DNA of 32,574 nt, taken from Bacilli bacterium (GTDB taxonomy: Bacteria; Bacillota_I; Bacilli_A; JAJDGJ01). Below the pieces are notes generated by a model. The model saw only the letters and a list, made by a program, of their open reading frames with translations. It was not told the DNA's origin and searched no databases. The translations under genes and the position numbers were made by a program. Positions 19,347 through 28,624 of this stretch are shown here, piece by piece. The stretch lies in assembly GCA_031289255.1 (NCBI GenBank), contig JAITPW010000003.1:1-32574 (forward strand). The letters run 5' to 3'. Position 1 is the stretch's first letter, and each line of letters begins with the position of its first letter.

Positions 19347-19994
19347 ATGATTATTTTAGATGAAGTTATGAATGAAATATTACTAAAAGTAGTGTTGATG
19401 TTTGATTTAACCATTATAAATCATAACAAGGCAATTGAAGCTTTGATTAGTGGTGATCATCATCTTGCTTTAGAAGTCATTGAAAGTGATGAAAAGATCA
19501 ATCAATTAGAACAACAGATTAATTATGATGTCATGCTTGCTATTGCGAAACATCAACCAGTAGCACGAGATCTTCGTTATTTAATTGCCATGATTAAGGT
19601 TGCTAATGATGTTGAAAGAATTGGTGATTATGCGAAAAGTAATGCTAAGACAGCTATTATTAATAGTGATCGGACTTTTTTAACGACTATTTTTCTTAAG
19701 AATATGAAGCGGATGGGTGATATTATTGCTCGTTTATTAGAAGATTCTAAACAAGCTTTTCTCAATGTCGATGTTGATAAAGCTTATAGTTTAGTTCGCG
19801 AAGATAATAGTTTAGTGAAAATATTAAATGAGACTCTTGAAAACAATCCTTTTGAAGAAATTAAAGATAATAATGTGGAATCTTTTGTTTCAATAAATGG
19901 GGTCATTAGAACGCTAGAACGAACTAGAGGTCATCTGGCGAATATTTGTGAAGCAACAATTTTTGTTGGAAATGGAGAGTTTGTTGAACTATGA
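19347..19994 (+). CDS. phoU: Phosphate signalling protein PhoU
   Basis: MIILDEVMNEILLKV...; KVANDVERIGDYAKSNAKTA; ATG at 19347 after AGGAGG (shorter than the ORF-track start, which lies inside pstB). Confidence 0.9.
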   Translation: MIILDEVMNEILLKVVLMFDLTIINHNKAIEALISGDHHLALEVIESDEKINQLEQQINYDVMLAIAKHQPVARDLRYLIAMIKVANDVERIGDYAKSNAKTAIINSDRTFLTTIFLKNMKRMGDIIARLLEDSKQAFLNVDVDKAYSLVREDNSLVKILNETLENNPFEEIKDNNVESFVSINGVIRTLERTRGHLANICEATIFVGNGEFVEL

Positions 19995-20647
19995 AGAAAA
20001 AAATATGTATAATAGAAGATGAAAAGGCTTTGCAGTTATTATTGAATTATGAATTAAAGAGTATTAATTATGAAGTAGTACAGTGTGAAGATGGTTTAGA
20101 AGGTTTAGATATGTTACGGGATAATGAGTTTGATCTTGCTATTATTGATTGGATGTTACCTAAATTAAGTGGTTTAGATATTGTTAAGTTAATTAGACAA
20201 GAAAAAAAGAATCTTAGAATTATCATGTTGACTGCCAAAGATAATGAGATGGATATTGTTGAAGGTTTGGATAGTGGTGCTGATGATTATTTAACTAAAC
20301 CCTTTTCAACAAGAGAGTTAAAAGCTCGGATTAATTCTTTAATTAGAATTAATAGTTATAGTAATTTAGAGGTTGCTGATATTGAAATTAATCATGATGC
20401 TAGACTAATTAAAAAGAATGGTCAATTAATAAAAACGAGTAAATTAGAGTTTGATCTTATTGTATATTTTATTAATAATAAAAATAAGGTTTTAACAAGA
20501 GAAACTATTTTTAATCGTTTTTGGAAGAATGATAGTGATGTTGGTTTAAGAGTAGTTGATAATCATATTGCGAATATAAAAAGGAAGTTTGATTTAAGAA
20601 ATAATATTATTACTAAAAGAGGGGTAGGTTATATATTTGTCGATTGA
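19991..20647 (+). CDS. phoP: OmpR/PhoB-type response regulator (probable PhoP/PhoB)
   Basis: Receiver: CIIEDEKALQ, DLAIIDWMLPKLSG, MLTAKD, GADDYLTKPFSTREL; winged-helix DNA-binding C-terminus; ATGA overlap with phoU. Confidence 0.9.
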   Translation: MKKKICIIEDEKALQLLLNYELKSINYEVVQCEDGLEGLDMLRDNEFDLAIIDWMLPKLSGLDIVKLIRQEKKNLRIIMLTAKDNEMDIVEGLDSGADDYLTKPFSTRELKARINSLIRINSYSNLEVADIEINHDARLIKKNGQLIKTSKLEFDLIVYFINNKNKVLTRETIFNRFWKNDSDVGLRVVDNHIANIKRKFDLRNNIITKRGVGYIFVD

Positions 20648-21755
20648 TTTTGAACTAGTAAAGATTTTTCTATTTAGTATTTTATTCTTAATACCAGTAA
20701 TGATTGTTGCTAGTATTATTAGTCATTATCTTAATAAGAAAAAACATGTCACCATTAATGAGAAACGAATTAATAATCAACATGTTATTGAAACGATTAT
20801 TGATAATTTTCGTAATGCTTGTGTTATTCTAACTAAAGATGGTCGCATTGTTTCTTATAATAAGGCTTTTTATGATTTAGTAGGACCTAGTCATATTAAT
20901 AGTTTTGTTAAAGATAGTTCTTATATTACTAATTTTATTAATGGAGGACATCAGAATCGTTTAATTGAGAGTCTTATCAATGATCATTATTATTATATTG
21001 AACTGACAAAGTTAATTACGGAAGGTTTAGATTTAGTATTTATGAATTTTGTGGATGTAACTTTAATAAAAAATGCTTATTTAAAACAAGATAGTTTTAT
21101 TAAGGATTTAAAACATGAATTAAAGACGCCTTTAAGTGGTATTATTGGTCTAAGTAATCTCTTAACAACGATACCCATCGATGATGAAAAAGAATTTAAT
21201 AAAATATGTATGACTATTCATGAAGAAGCTTTACGAGTTAATGATATTATTAATGAACTTACCAATAGTTTTGATAGTAATGTAGGAACTGATATCATTG
21301 ATATTGATAATCTCTTTGATGAATTAAGTTTAATTTATCAAAATAATGAACATCCTAATGTTAGATTGTATTTTCGTAATTATGTTGAGATTAATCTGGT
21401 TAGTGATTTTCAAATTATTAAACAGATCATTATTAATATTATTAATAATGCTTTTCAATATACAGTTGCTGGTTATATTAATGTTAAAGCTGTTCAAGAA
21501 GATAATAGTATTGTCTTTAGTATCTCTGATACGGGGATTGGGATGGATACTGCTGAAATAGATTTAATCTTTGAAAGATTCTATCGTATTGATAAATCAC
21601 GAGATCGTCATACGGGAGGTTATGGATTAGGATTAAGTATTGTTAAGAAACTTGTAGATAAATTAGGAGCTACTATTAATGTTATGTCTAAAGTAAATGT
21701 GGGCACCACTTTTATAATTAAATTTGCTTTAGATAAAGAAATTGAAGATCATTAA
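20637..21755 (+). CDS. phoR: Sensor histidine kinase (probable PhoR)
   Basis: N-terminal TM, PAS-like region, H box KHELKTPLSGIIGLSN, N box NIINNAFQYT, G boxes DTGIGMD and GGYGLGLSIVKKLVD; TTG start overlapping the regulator. Confidence 0.88.
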   Translation: MSIDFELVKIFLFSILFLIPVMIVASIISHYLNKKKHVTINEKRINNQHVIETIIDNFRNACVILTKDGRIVSYNKAFYDLVGPSHINSFVKDSSYITNFINGGHQNRLIESLINDHYYYIELTKLITEGLDLVFMNFVDVTLIKNAYLKQDSFIKDLKHELKTPLSGIIGLSNLLTTIPIDDEKEFNKICMTIHEEALRVNDIINELTNSFDSNVGTDIIDIDNLFDELSLIYQNNEHPNVRLYFRNYVEINLVSDFQIIKQIIINIINNAFQYTVAGYINVKAVQEDNSIVFSISDTGIGMDTAEIDLIFERFYRIDKSRDRHTGGYGLGLSIVKKLVDKLGATINVMSKVNVGTTFIIKFALDKEIEDH

Positions 21756-21782
21756 CTTTTAATTATACAAAGATAAGGTAAT

Positions 21783-21805
21783 ATCTTGTCCTATAATAAC
21801 AAGAT
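21783..21805. promoter_or_regulatory. Inverted repeat flanking a -10-like TATAAT
   Basis: ATCTTGT (21783-21789) CCTATAATA ACAAGAT (21799-21805), upstream of the membrane-protein gene. Confidence 0.4.
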
Positions 21806-21860
21806 TATGATGTTTTAAATGAGTTGTTTAAATGAGATAATATTTTGAGGAAGTAGCATC

Positions 21861-22358
21861 ATGTTATTCTTGAAATCTAAAAAAAAGATTAAAGACCAAG
21901 TAAATAATTTTGTTCATAAACTTAAAACTTCAAAGTATTATTTAGGTGATTTATTATCGTTATTTTTAGCTTTAATTAGCGCTTTGCTTTTCAGTTTTAT
22001 TAAACTAGCATGATATTTGGGATTATCTCATTTTTTAGTAATGTTTTCGATCATTGCTTATATGGTTTATGAACCATTAAGTTATCATAATGAAAATGAT
22101 TCTAAATTTAAAAGATTGGCGAAGCAAGTTATTATCTATACTATTTTACTAGTTCTCTTTGTTGTGGTGATGGCCTTACCTATTTATAATTTATTTTACT
22201 ATGGTTGGATTGGTTTAAAGGATCTGCTGTTTACTTATTTAATTATTTTTTTATTGATTGGTTTTGTGATGATTTCCAGCAGTGCTTCATCAATCCTTGG
22301 TAAGAAAGTCATAAATATTAATGTTAATATCGATAATAATAAAAATGAATCGCTATAA
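21861..22358 (+). pseudogene. Small membrane protein gene interrupted by an in-frame TGA
   Basis: ATG at 21861 preceded by TGAGGAAG; MLFLKSKKKIKDQVNNFVHKLKTSKYYLGDLLSLFLALISALLFSFIKLA*YLGLSHFLVMFSIIAYMVYE...; same frame as the listed ORF 22017-22358. Confidence 0.6.
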
Positions 22359-22389
22359 AAATCATAATAGCGATAGGTTTAATAATAAA

Positions 22390-22414
22390 AAAACACCCTT
22401 TTTGAGGGTGTTTT
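22390..22414. terminator. Intrinsic terminator
   Basis: AAAACACCC (22390-22398) TTTTTGA GGGTGTTTT (22406-22414), between convergent genes. Confidence 0.88.
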
Positions 22415-22418
22415 GTGC

Positions 22419-22898
22419 TTAGAATAAAGCAATAATATTTTTAATTTCTTCTTCATAATCATTATTAATATCATATTCTTTAAAACCAATGGTATCCATT
22501 AACTTAGCATTAGTGAAACTCAACATATTTGAGAGGTTGGCTCTAGTGCTAGCACCACCGGTTTGACCACTAGAACAAGCTAAGATTAGAACATTAATAT
22601 TATCTAAATAAAAACGATCATGACGGCTTAACCAATCAAGAATACTTTTTAGAAAAGCTGGGGGATTACCATTATATTCAGGGCAGACAATAATTAAATT
22701 ATCATATTCTTTAATCTTGTTGTATAAAGCAATAACTTCATTAGGGAAGTTAACTTCTAAATCACGATTATAGAAGGGAATATTTAAAGTTCTGGTATCT
22801 AAATAATCGACTTGTTCATGTTGGCCTAGTTTAAATGCTAAATCTTGATTAATTGAATCTGTGGCATTACTACCAGCTATAGTTAATATTTTTTTCAT
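22419..22898 (-). CDS. NAD(P)H-dependent FMN reductase family protein
   Basis: Flavodoxin-like fold: KKILTIAGSNATDSINQDLA, IIVCPEYNGNPPAFLKSILDWLSR. Confidence 0.85.
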   Translation of the reverse strand: MKKILTIAGSNATDSINQDLAFKLGQHEQVDYLDTRTLNIPFYNRDLEVNFPNEVIALYNKIKEYDNLIIVCPEYNGNPPAFLKSILDWLSRHDRFYLDNINVLILACSSGQTGGASTRANLSNMLSFTNAKLMDTIGFKEYDINNDYEEEIKNIIALF

Positions 22899-22900
22899 AA

Positions 22901-23125
22901 TTAAAGTTCCTCTACACCAATAACTCCAGGTATTTCTTCACACATCATATCTTCAATGTAAGATAAAGTAACAGTAGCACTACTACAATGCGAGCAATTA
23001 CCTAACATCTTAATGTAAACAATACCATCTTCAAATTTAATAAACTCGAAATCGCCACCGTCTCTTCGTAAATAGGGACGGATTGTTTCGCTAAATTCAA
23101 TAATTTGTTCATTCATTGTACTCAT
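22901..23125 (-). CDS. NifU C-terminal domain-like Fe-S scaffold protein
   Basis: 74 aa; IRPYLRRDGGDFEFIKFEDGIVYIKMLGNCSHCSSATVTLSYIEDMM (CxxC). Confidence 0.9.
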   Translation of the reverse strand: MSTMNEQIIEFSETIRPYLRRDGGDFEFIKFEDGIVYIKMLGNCSHCSSATVTLSYIEDMMCEEIPGVIGVEEL

Positions 23126-23589
23126 TAAAAGTTTCCTCCAAATAATATAAATAATATTAAACTAACTATCAGGCCTAAAATAAAACCACCAAAGACTTCA
23201 AAACGTTCATGGCCAATGATTTTCTTTAGCTTAGTAAAGTAAATAGGATCATCAAGACGTAATCCTAAAAGGTCTCTTAGATCAGAAATCAATTGATCTG
23301 TTACTGTGATGTGTTTTCCAGCATATAGTCTAACGTTCATGGCATCATAACCAACGATTAATAATATAATAAATGATATCATAAAGGCGTCGCTAGATAA
23401 ACCATCACGCATCGCAAATGATGTTGCTAGAGCAGCAACCGTTGAAGTGTGTGAGCTGGGGAAGCCTCCACTAGAAAAGACCTCGAGAATATTAAATTTC
23501 TTGGTCTTATAGTATTTTGTAAAAGGTTTCATTAATTGAGCGATTATATTCGCAATAATAGCTGCAATTAATGGTAAAAAATTCATCAT
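23125..23589 (-). CDS. Divergent PAP2 family membrane protein
   Basis: 154 aa; SSGGFPSSHTSTVAALATSFAMRDG, YDAMNVRLYAGKH. Confidence 0.9.
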   Translation of the reverse strand: MMNFLPLIAAIIANIIAQLMKPFTKYYKTKKFNILEVFSSGGFPSSHTSTVAALATSFAMRDGLSSDAFMISFIILLIVGYDAMNVRLYAGKHITVTDQLISDLRDLLGLRLDDPIYFTKLKKIIGHERFEVFGGFILGLIVSLILFILFGGNF

Positions 23590-23803
23590 TATTAAAAACT
23601 CCTTTTAAGTATTATATCATACTTAAGCTATTTTTTTTACTTTGTTAAAAGTAATATCTTGTTTAGTTATAATCATTAACTGATTAATGTGAGTTGATAG
23701 GAAAAAAGATTATTTTTTTATTTAATTAATTATTTTTAAGATAATTATTTAACTTAATAAATATTATTAGATAAGATAATATTCTTAATAAGAATGATAT
23801 TCT

Positions 23804-23874
23804 AAGAAAAAGAGTAAATTAGTGATTATTACTTCCTTTTTTCAATAAATATTGCCTTTCATTTACTCTTTCTT
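23804..23874. repeat. Long imperfect inverted repeat upstream of the S1-domain gene
   Basis: AAGAAAAAGAGTAAAT (23804-23819) / ATTTACTCTTTCTT (23861-23874); 2-nt bulge in one arm. Confidence 0.55.
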
Positions 23875-23922
23875 CCTTAAATAAGTCCTTTTTTATGATA
23901 TAATAAGGCAGAGGTGTTATAA

Positions 23923-24225
23923 ATGCCAGGACATAAAAATCAGTATGTTAAAGGACAAGTAATAAGTCAGAATAAGTATGGCTTTGTGGTAAAACTTGCT
24001 AATAAGAAAATTGGCTTTGTTCCTAATTCGCAGATTAATCATCATAGTGAAGATAAAATCATGATTAATAAAGTTATGTCTTTTAAAAAAATTAAGAATT
24101 TAAAAAATAGTTCGCAAGATATTTTATCTTTAAAATTTAATCAAGTAATCGGTTTTGATACTTTAAGAAAAGAAATGCCGTTTTGGATGGCACAAATACG
24201 AGGTAAGGATTATGATAAAAACTAA
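23923..24225 (+). CDS. S1 RNA-binding domain protein
   Basis: GQVISQNKYGFVVKLANKKIGFVPNSQI S1-fold pattern; TATAAT at 23899-23904; upstream of pgi. Confidence 0.8.
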   Translation: MPGHKNQYVKGQVISQNKYGFVVKLANKKIGFVPNSQINHHSEDKIMINKVMSFKKIKNLKNSSQDILSLKFNQVIGFDTLRKEMPFWMAQIRGKDYDKN

Positions 24226-25447
24226 TTTCAGTAATTCAAAATTAATAATTAATAAGCATGAATTTAATGAATGTTATCAACGGATCAAAGATGAACTAAA
24301 GCATAATTATATGTTTGGTTGGCATCAATATCTACTAGCTAATCATGATGATTTAATTAGTGAAATTAATCAAATTAATACAGAATTACAAGGTTATGCT
24401 AAAAATATGGTTGTTATTGGGATTGGTGGTTCTTATTTAGGTAGTTATGCGATTAATGAAGCTTTAAATAATGGCTATCATCAAGAATATCAATTAATAT
24501 TCTTAGGGCAGAATCTTGATAGTGATTATTTTAATAATGTTCTAGCTTTTTGTGAAGAGAATGATTTTGTCTTAAATGTCATTTCTAAATCAGGTAATAC
24601 TTTAGAACCTTCACTAGCTTATGAATTAATTAAGGAATTAATGATTAAAAAATATACATATGAAGGTTTTAAAAAGCGGATTATTATCACAACTGATGCC
24701 CAAGAGGGTTGTCTACGAGATGAATGTTTAAAACATGATTTAAAATCCTTAATTATTAATAATGATATTGGGGGACGTTATTCCGTCTTTACTAGTGTTG
24801 GATTATTACCTTTAGCATTTGTGAATATTAATATTAAAGAGTTATTATTAGGAGCCCAGGCAGCTAGTAAATGTTATTATACTAAAGATGTTAATGATGC
24901 CTTTTATTATGCTTTAATTAGAAATAATGAATATCTTAATGATAAGAAGGTTGAAGCCTTAATCGTTTATAATCCTTATTTAAGAGGTTTAATTGAATGG
25001 TATAAACAATTATTTGCTGAGAGTGAAGGCAAAAATAAAAAGGGCCTTTTACCAATTGGGATGGTTTATTCAACTGATTTACATTCTTTAGGACAATTTG
25101 TTCAAGAAGGCACACCGATGTTATTTGAGACTAATATAACTTTTAAAAGTAATAATGATATTAGTTTAAAAAACTTTATTAATAATGATGCTTTAGCTTA
25201 TTTAAGTAAATATGATTTAGAAGATGTTAATAAGATTGTTAATAGCTCGGTTATTAAAGCTCATTATGAAATAGGAAATATTAATAATTATGTTTTAGCA
25301 TTAAATGAATTAAATGAATATAATTTAGCCTATTTAATGACTTTTATGATGTATAGTTGTGCTTATAGTGCTAGTCTATTAGCAGTTGACCCTTTTAATC
25401 AACCAGGGGTAGAAGTTTATAAAAAAGAAATAAAAGAATTATTATAA
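24212..25447 (+). CDS. pgi: Glucose-6-phosphate isomerase
   Basis: VVIGIGGSYLGSYAINEAL, SKSGNTLEPSLAYEL, GGRYSVFTSVGLLPLAF, DLHSLGQFVQEG. Confidence 0.95.
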   Translation: MIKTNFSNSKLIINKHEFNECYQRIKDELKHNYMFGWHQYLLANHDDLISEINQINTELQGYAKNMVVIGIGGSYLGSYAINEALNNGYHQEYQLIFLGQNLDSDYFNNVLAFCEENDFVLNVISKSGNTLEPSLAYELIKELMIKKYTYEGFKKRIIITTDAQEGCLRDECLKHDLKSLIINNDIGGRYSVFTSVGLLPLAFVNINIKELLLGAQAASKCYYTKDVNDAFYYALIRNNEYLNDKKVEALIVYNPYLRGLIEWYKQLFAESEGKNKKGLLPIGMVYSTDLHSLGQFVQEGTPMLFETNITFKSNNDISLKNFINNDALAYLSKYDLEDVNKIVNSSVIKAHYEIGNINNYVLALNELNEYNLAYLMTFMMYSCAYSASLLAVDPFNQPGVEVYKKEIKELL

Positions 25448-25457
25448 GAGGGATAAA

Positions 25458-26282
25458 ATGATTAAAATAAAAGATTTAAACTTTAATTATTCACAAGATG
25501 TTAATGAAGAAGGATTAACGCTTGAGAATATTAATTTACATATTAAAAAAGGTAGTCATACTGTTATTCTTGGACATAATGGGAGTGGGAAATCAACGCT
25601 TGCTAAGTTATTGATCGGTTTATTAAAAGCCCAATCAGGGACAATTGAAGTTGATGGTCTTGAGATGAATCTTGAGAACGTCTATTATATTAGAGACAAG
25701 ATTGGCATTGTCTTTCAAAATCCTGATAATCAATTCATTGGTGCTAGTGTACAAGATGATATTGCTTTTGGGTTGGAGAATAAATGTATTGCTCATGAAA
25801 AAATGCAAGCTATTGTGAATGAGTATGCTTCTAAAGTAGGAATGGATCATTATCTCAGTCATGAACCTTCACGCTTAAGTGGGGGTCAAAAACAACGAGT
25901 TGCGATTGCTGGTATTCTAGCGATGCATCCTGATGTTATGATTTTTGATGAAGCGACAAGTATGCTTGATCCGGCTGGCGTTAAAGAAGTTAATGCGCTA
26001 ATTAGTATATTACAGAAAGAGAAACAAGTAACAATTATCAGTATTACTCATGATATTGATTATGTTATGAATGCCGATTATGTGATTGTTTTAGATCAAG
26101 GTAAAATCTTAATGGAAGGATTACCTTTGGATATTTTTAAACATAGTAAACAATTACAAGCTATTGGGTTAGATATACCTTTAGCTTTAAAGATTAGTAA
26201 CTCTCTTCAAGAAAAAGGTCTTAAGATTGAGGATAGTTTAAGTATGAAGGAGCTTGAAGATAAGTTATGGCAATTAAAATAG
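25458..26282 (+). CDS. ecfA1: ECF transporter ATP-binding protein EcfA1
   Basis: GHNGSGKST, FQNPDNQFIGASVQDDIAFGLEN, LSGGQKQRVAIAG, IFDEATSMLDP. Confidence 0.93.
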   Translation: MIKIKDLNFNYSQDVNEEGLTLENINLHIKKGSHTVILGHNGSGKSTLAKLLIGLLKAQSGTIEVDGLEMNLENVYYIRDKIGIVFQNPDNQFIGASVQDDIAFGLENKCIAHEKMQAIVNEYASKVGMDHYLSHEPSRLSGGQKQRVAIAGILAMHPDVMIFDEATSMLDPAGVKEVNALISILQKEKQVTIISITHDIDYVMNADYVIVLDQGKILMEGLPLDIFKHSKQLQAIGLDIPLALKISNSLQEKGLKIEDSLSMKELEDKLWQLK

Positions 26283-27115
26283 AAAATGTCTTTTATACGT
26301 ATGCCCCCCAAAGTGTTTTTGAATATAAAGCTTTAAAAGGCATCGATTTAAAGATAAATAATAATTCCTTTACTGCCATCATTGGGCAAACAGGTAGTGG
26401 TAAATCAACATTGATTCAACATTTAAATGCGATATTATTACCTGAAGCAGGTACATTAGAAATTAATGACTTTAAGATTACTAATAAAGATAAAAAAACT
26501 AGTTATAAAAACTTACGCAAAGAAGTCGGACTAGTTTTTCAATTTAGTGAGTATCAATTATTTGAAGAAACTATTTTAAAAGATGTGATGTTTGGTCCTC
26601 TTAATTTTGATGTTGATGAGAAAAGGGCTCAGGAATTAGCAATTAAATATTTAAAACTGGTTAATATTGATGAATCATTATTTGATAAATCACCGTTTGA
26701 TTTAAGTGGTGGTCAAAAAAGAAGGGTTGCTATTGCTGGTATTCTGGCAATTCAACCTGATATCATTGTCTTAGATGAACCAACAGCGGGTTTAGATCCG
26801 CAAGGAGCTCAAGAGATGATGGAAGTATTTTTAGAATTAAAAGAGCAACATCATAAAACTTTGATATTGGTTAGTCATGATATGGATTTTGTTTATGAAT
26901 ATGCCCAAAATATTGTACTCTTAAATGAGGGACGTATCGTTTTAAATGAAGATAAAGTTAATTTTTTTAATAATAAAGATATTAGTAAATATGGTATTGA
27001 AAAGCCTCAGTTATTAAATTTATATGAAGGACTTTTTAATAAACAAGCCAAGATGTATTTGTCTTATGATAAAATGATTAATTTAATTGTGGAGGAGTTT
27101 AGCGATGTTAAATAA
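26267..27115 (+). CDS. ecfA2: ECF transporter ATP-binding protein EcfA2
   Basis: GQTGSGKSTLIQHLN, FQFSEYQLFEETILKDVMFGPLNF, LSGGQKRRVAIAG, VLDEPTAGLDP. Confidence 0.94.
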   Translation: MAIKIENVFYTYAPQSVFEYKALKGIDLKINNNSFTAIIGQTGSGKSTLIQHLNAILLPEAGTLEINDFKITNKDKKTSYKNLRKEVGLVFQFSEYQLFEETILKDVMFGPLNFDVDEKRAQELAIKYLKLVNIDESLFDKSPFDLSGGQKRRVAIAGILAIQPDIIVLDEPTAGLDPQGAQEMMEVFLELKEQHHKTLILVSHDMDFVYEYAQNIVLLNEGRIVLNEDKVNFFNNKDISKYGIEKPQLLNLYEGLFNKQAKMYLSYDKMINLIVEEFSDVK

Positions 27116-27908
27116 TATTACCATTGGGGCCTATATTCCAGTCAATTCAATCATTCATCGCTTACATCCACTCGCAAAGATTTTAAGTTTAATCTTACTT
27201 TTAACTGGTGTTTTTTTAATTCATAATATAATGGTTTTTTTAGTGAGTACTTTATTTATTTTAATCTTAATATTAATTGCCCGTTTATCACCATTACAAT
27301 TAGTTAAACAAATTAAAGTTTTATATTTCATGTTTATTTTCTTATTTATCTTAAATATTTTTATGTTACGAACTGGTGAAGTTGCTTTGATAATTAAAGG
27401 TTATCCTATTTATTGGCAAGCTATTAATCAAACTATTATTATTTTATTTCGCTTAATTTCAATGATAATTCTTAGTTCTATTCTAACGATGAGTACTAAG
27501 CCATTAGATTTAACTTTAGGTATTGAACAATGTTTTATGCCTTTAAAACGTTTTCATTTTCCGGCTCATGAAATTGCGATGATGATATCGATTGCTTTAC
27601 GATTTATTCCTACTTTAGTAGAAGAAACTAATAAGATTATGATTGCTCAAACTTCCCGTGGTGTTGATTTTAAATCAAATAAATTTAAAGTAAAAATTAA
27701 AGCTGTAATCGCTTTATTGATTCCTTTATTTGTAGCAAGTTTTAAAAGAGCTGAAGAACTTGCCAATGCCATGGAAGCTCGTGGTTATAATCCTAGTGCG
27801 CAACGAACTAGATTTATTAAACATGAGTGGCGTTATCAAGATAGTATCGTTTTAATGGTAGGAATACTTTATTTAGGGAGCATAATATGTTATTTAATTA
27901 TCAAATAA
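27105..27908 (+). CDS. ecfT: ECF transporter transmembrane protein EcfT
   Basis: MLNNITIGAYIPVNSIIHRLHPLAKI; QTSRGVDFKS and ANAMEARGYNP coupling motifs; ATG at 27105 after GGAGGAG. Confidence 0.93.
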   Translation: MLNNITIGAYIPVNSIIHRLHPLAKILSLILLLTGVFLIHNIMVFLVSTLFILILILIARLSPLQLVKQIKVLYFMFIFLFILNIFMLRTGEVALIIKGYPIYWQAINQTIIILFRLISMIILSSILTMSTKPLDLTLGIEQCFMPLKRFHFPAHEIAMMISIALRFIPTLVEETNKIMIAQTSRGVDFKSNKFKVKIKAVIALLIPLFVASFKRAEELANAMEARGYNPSAQRTRFIKHEWRYQDSIVLMVGILYLGSIICYLIIK

Positions 27909-28624
27909 TATTTAGTTATGATGGTAGTGAGTTCTATGGTATGCAAAAACAACTTAAACAAAGAACAGTTCAAGGTGTCCTAGAGGCTATTCTTACTCGT
28001 TTAAATGGCAATGAAGCAATAAGTTTAAAGTATGCTAGTCGTACTGATAAAGGTGTACATGCTTTAAAACAAGTGGGTAGTTTTGAAACAAATCATGAAC
28101 TTAATCTCTATTATGTTTTACATGCTCTTAATCTAGCTTTACCTAATGATGTTTTTGTCAAAGATATCAAACGGGTTGCAAATAATTTTCACCCTCGTTA
28201 TCTGGCTATTAAGAAACATTATCGTTATTTAATTAATCTTAATGAATATGATCCCTTATTAAGAAATCAAATGTGGTTTATTAATAAAGAGCTAGCTCTT
28301 GATAAGATGAAAGAATGTCTTCCACTTTTAATAGGTCGACATGATTTTAGAACTTTTAGCAGTGTTAGTAATAAAAAAAATAGTATTAGAGAAATTTATG
28401 ATATAATTATTGTTAAAAATAAAGGGATTATTAGTATTGATTTTTATGGTGATGGTTTTTTAAGATATATGATAAGAAAATTAGTCATGATTTTAATTGA
28501 AATCGGTCTTAATAAGAAAAACAAAGAAGATTTAGTTAATTTATTAAATAAGAAAGATATTAGTGCTTATTCACAAGTTGCCATAAGTTCAGGCTTATAT
28601 TTAATGGAGGTTTATTATGATTAA
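27887..28624 (+). CDS. truA: tRNA pseudouridine synthase A
   Basis: IFSYDGSEFYGMQKQLKQRTVQGVLE, YASRTDKGVHALKQVGSF catalytic Asp motif. Confidence 0.95.
   Translation: MLFNYQIIFSYDGSEFYGMQKQLKQRTVQGVLEAILTRLNGNEAISLKYASRTDKGVHALKQVGSFETNHELNLYYVLHALNLALPNDVFVKDIKRVANNFHPRYLAIKKHYRYLINLNEYDPLLRNQMWFINKELALDKMKECLPLLIGRHDFRTFSSVSNKKNSIREIYDIIIVKNKGIISIDFYGDGFLRYMIRKLVMILIEIGLNKKNKEDLVNLLNKKDISAYSQVAISSGLYLMEVYYD

Noticed and set aside
21861-22358. Genetic code 4 (TGA = Trp)
   Set aside because: TGA terminates parE, phoU and phoP in ordinary overlapping-gene contexts, so it is a stop here; one in-frame TGA is better explained by mutation, readthrough or error.
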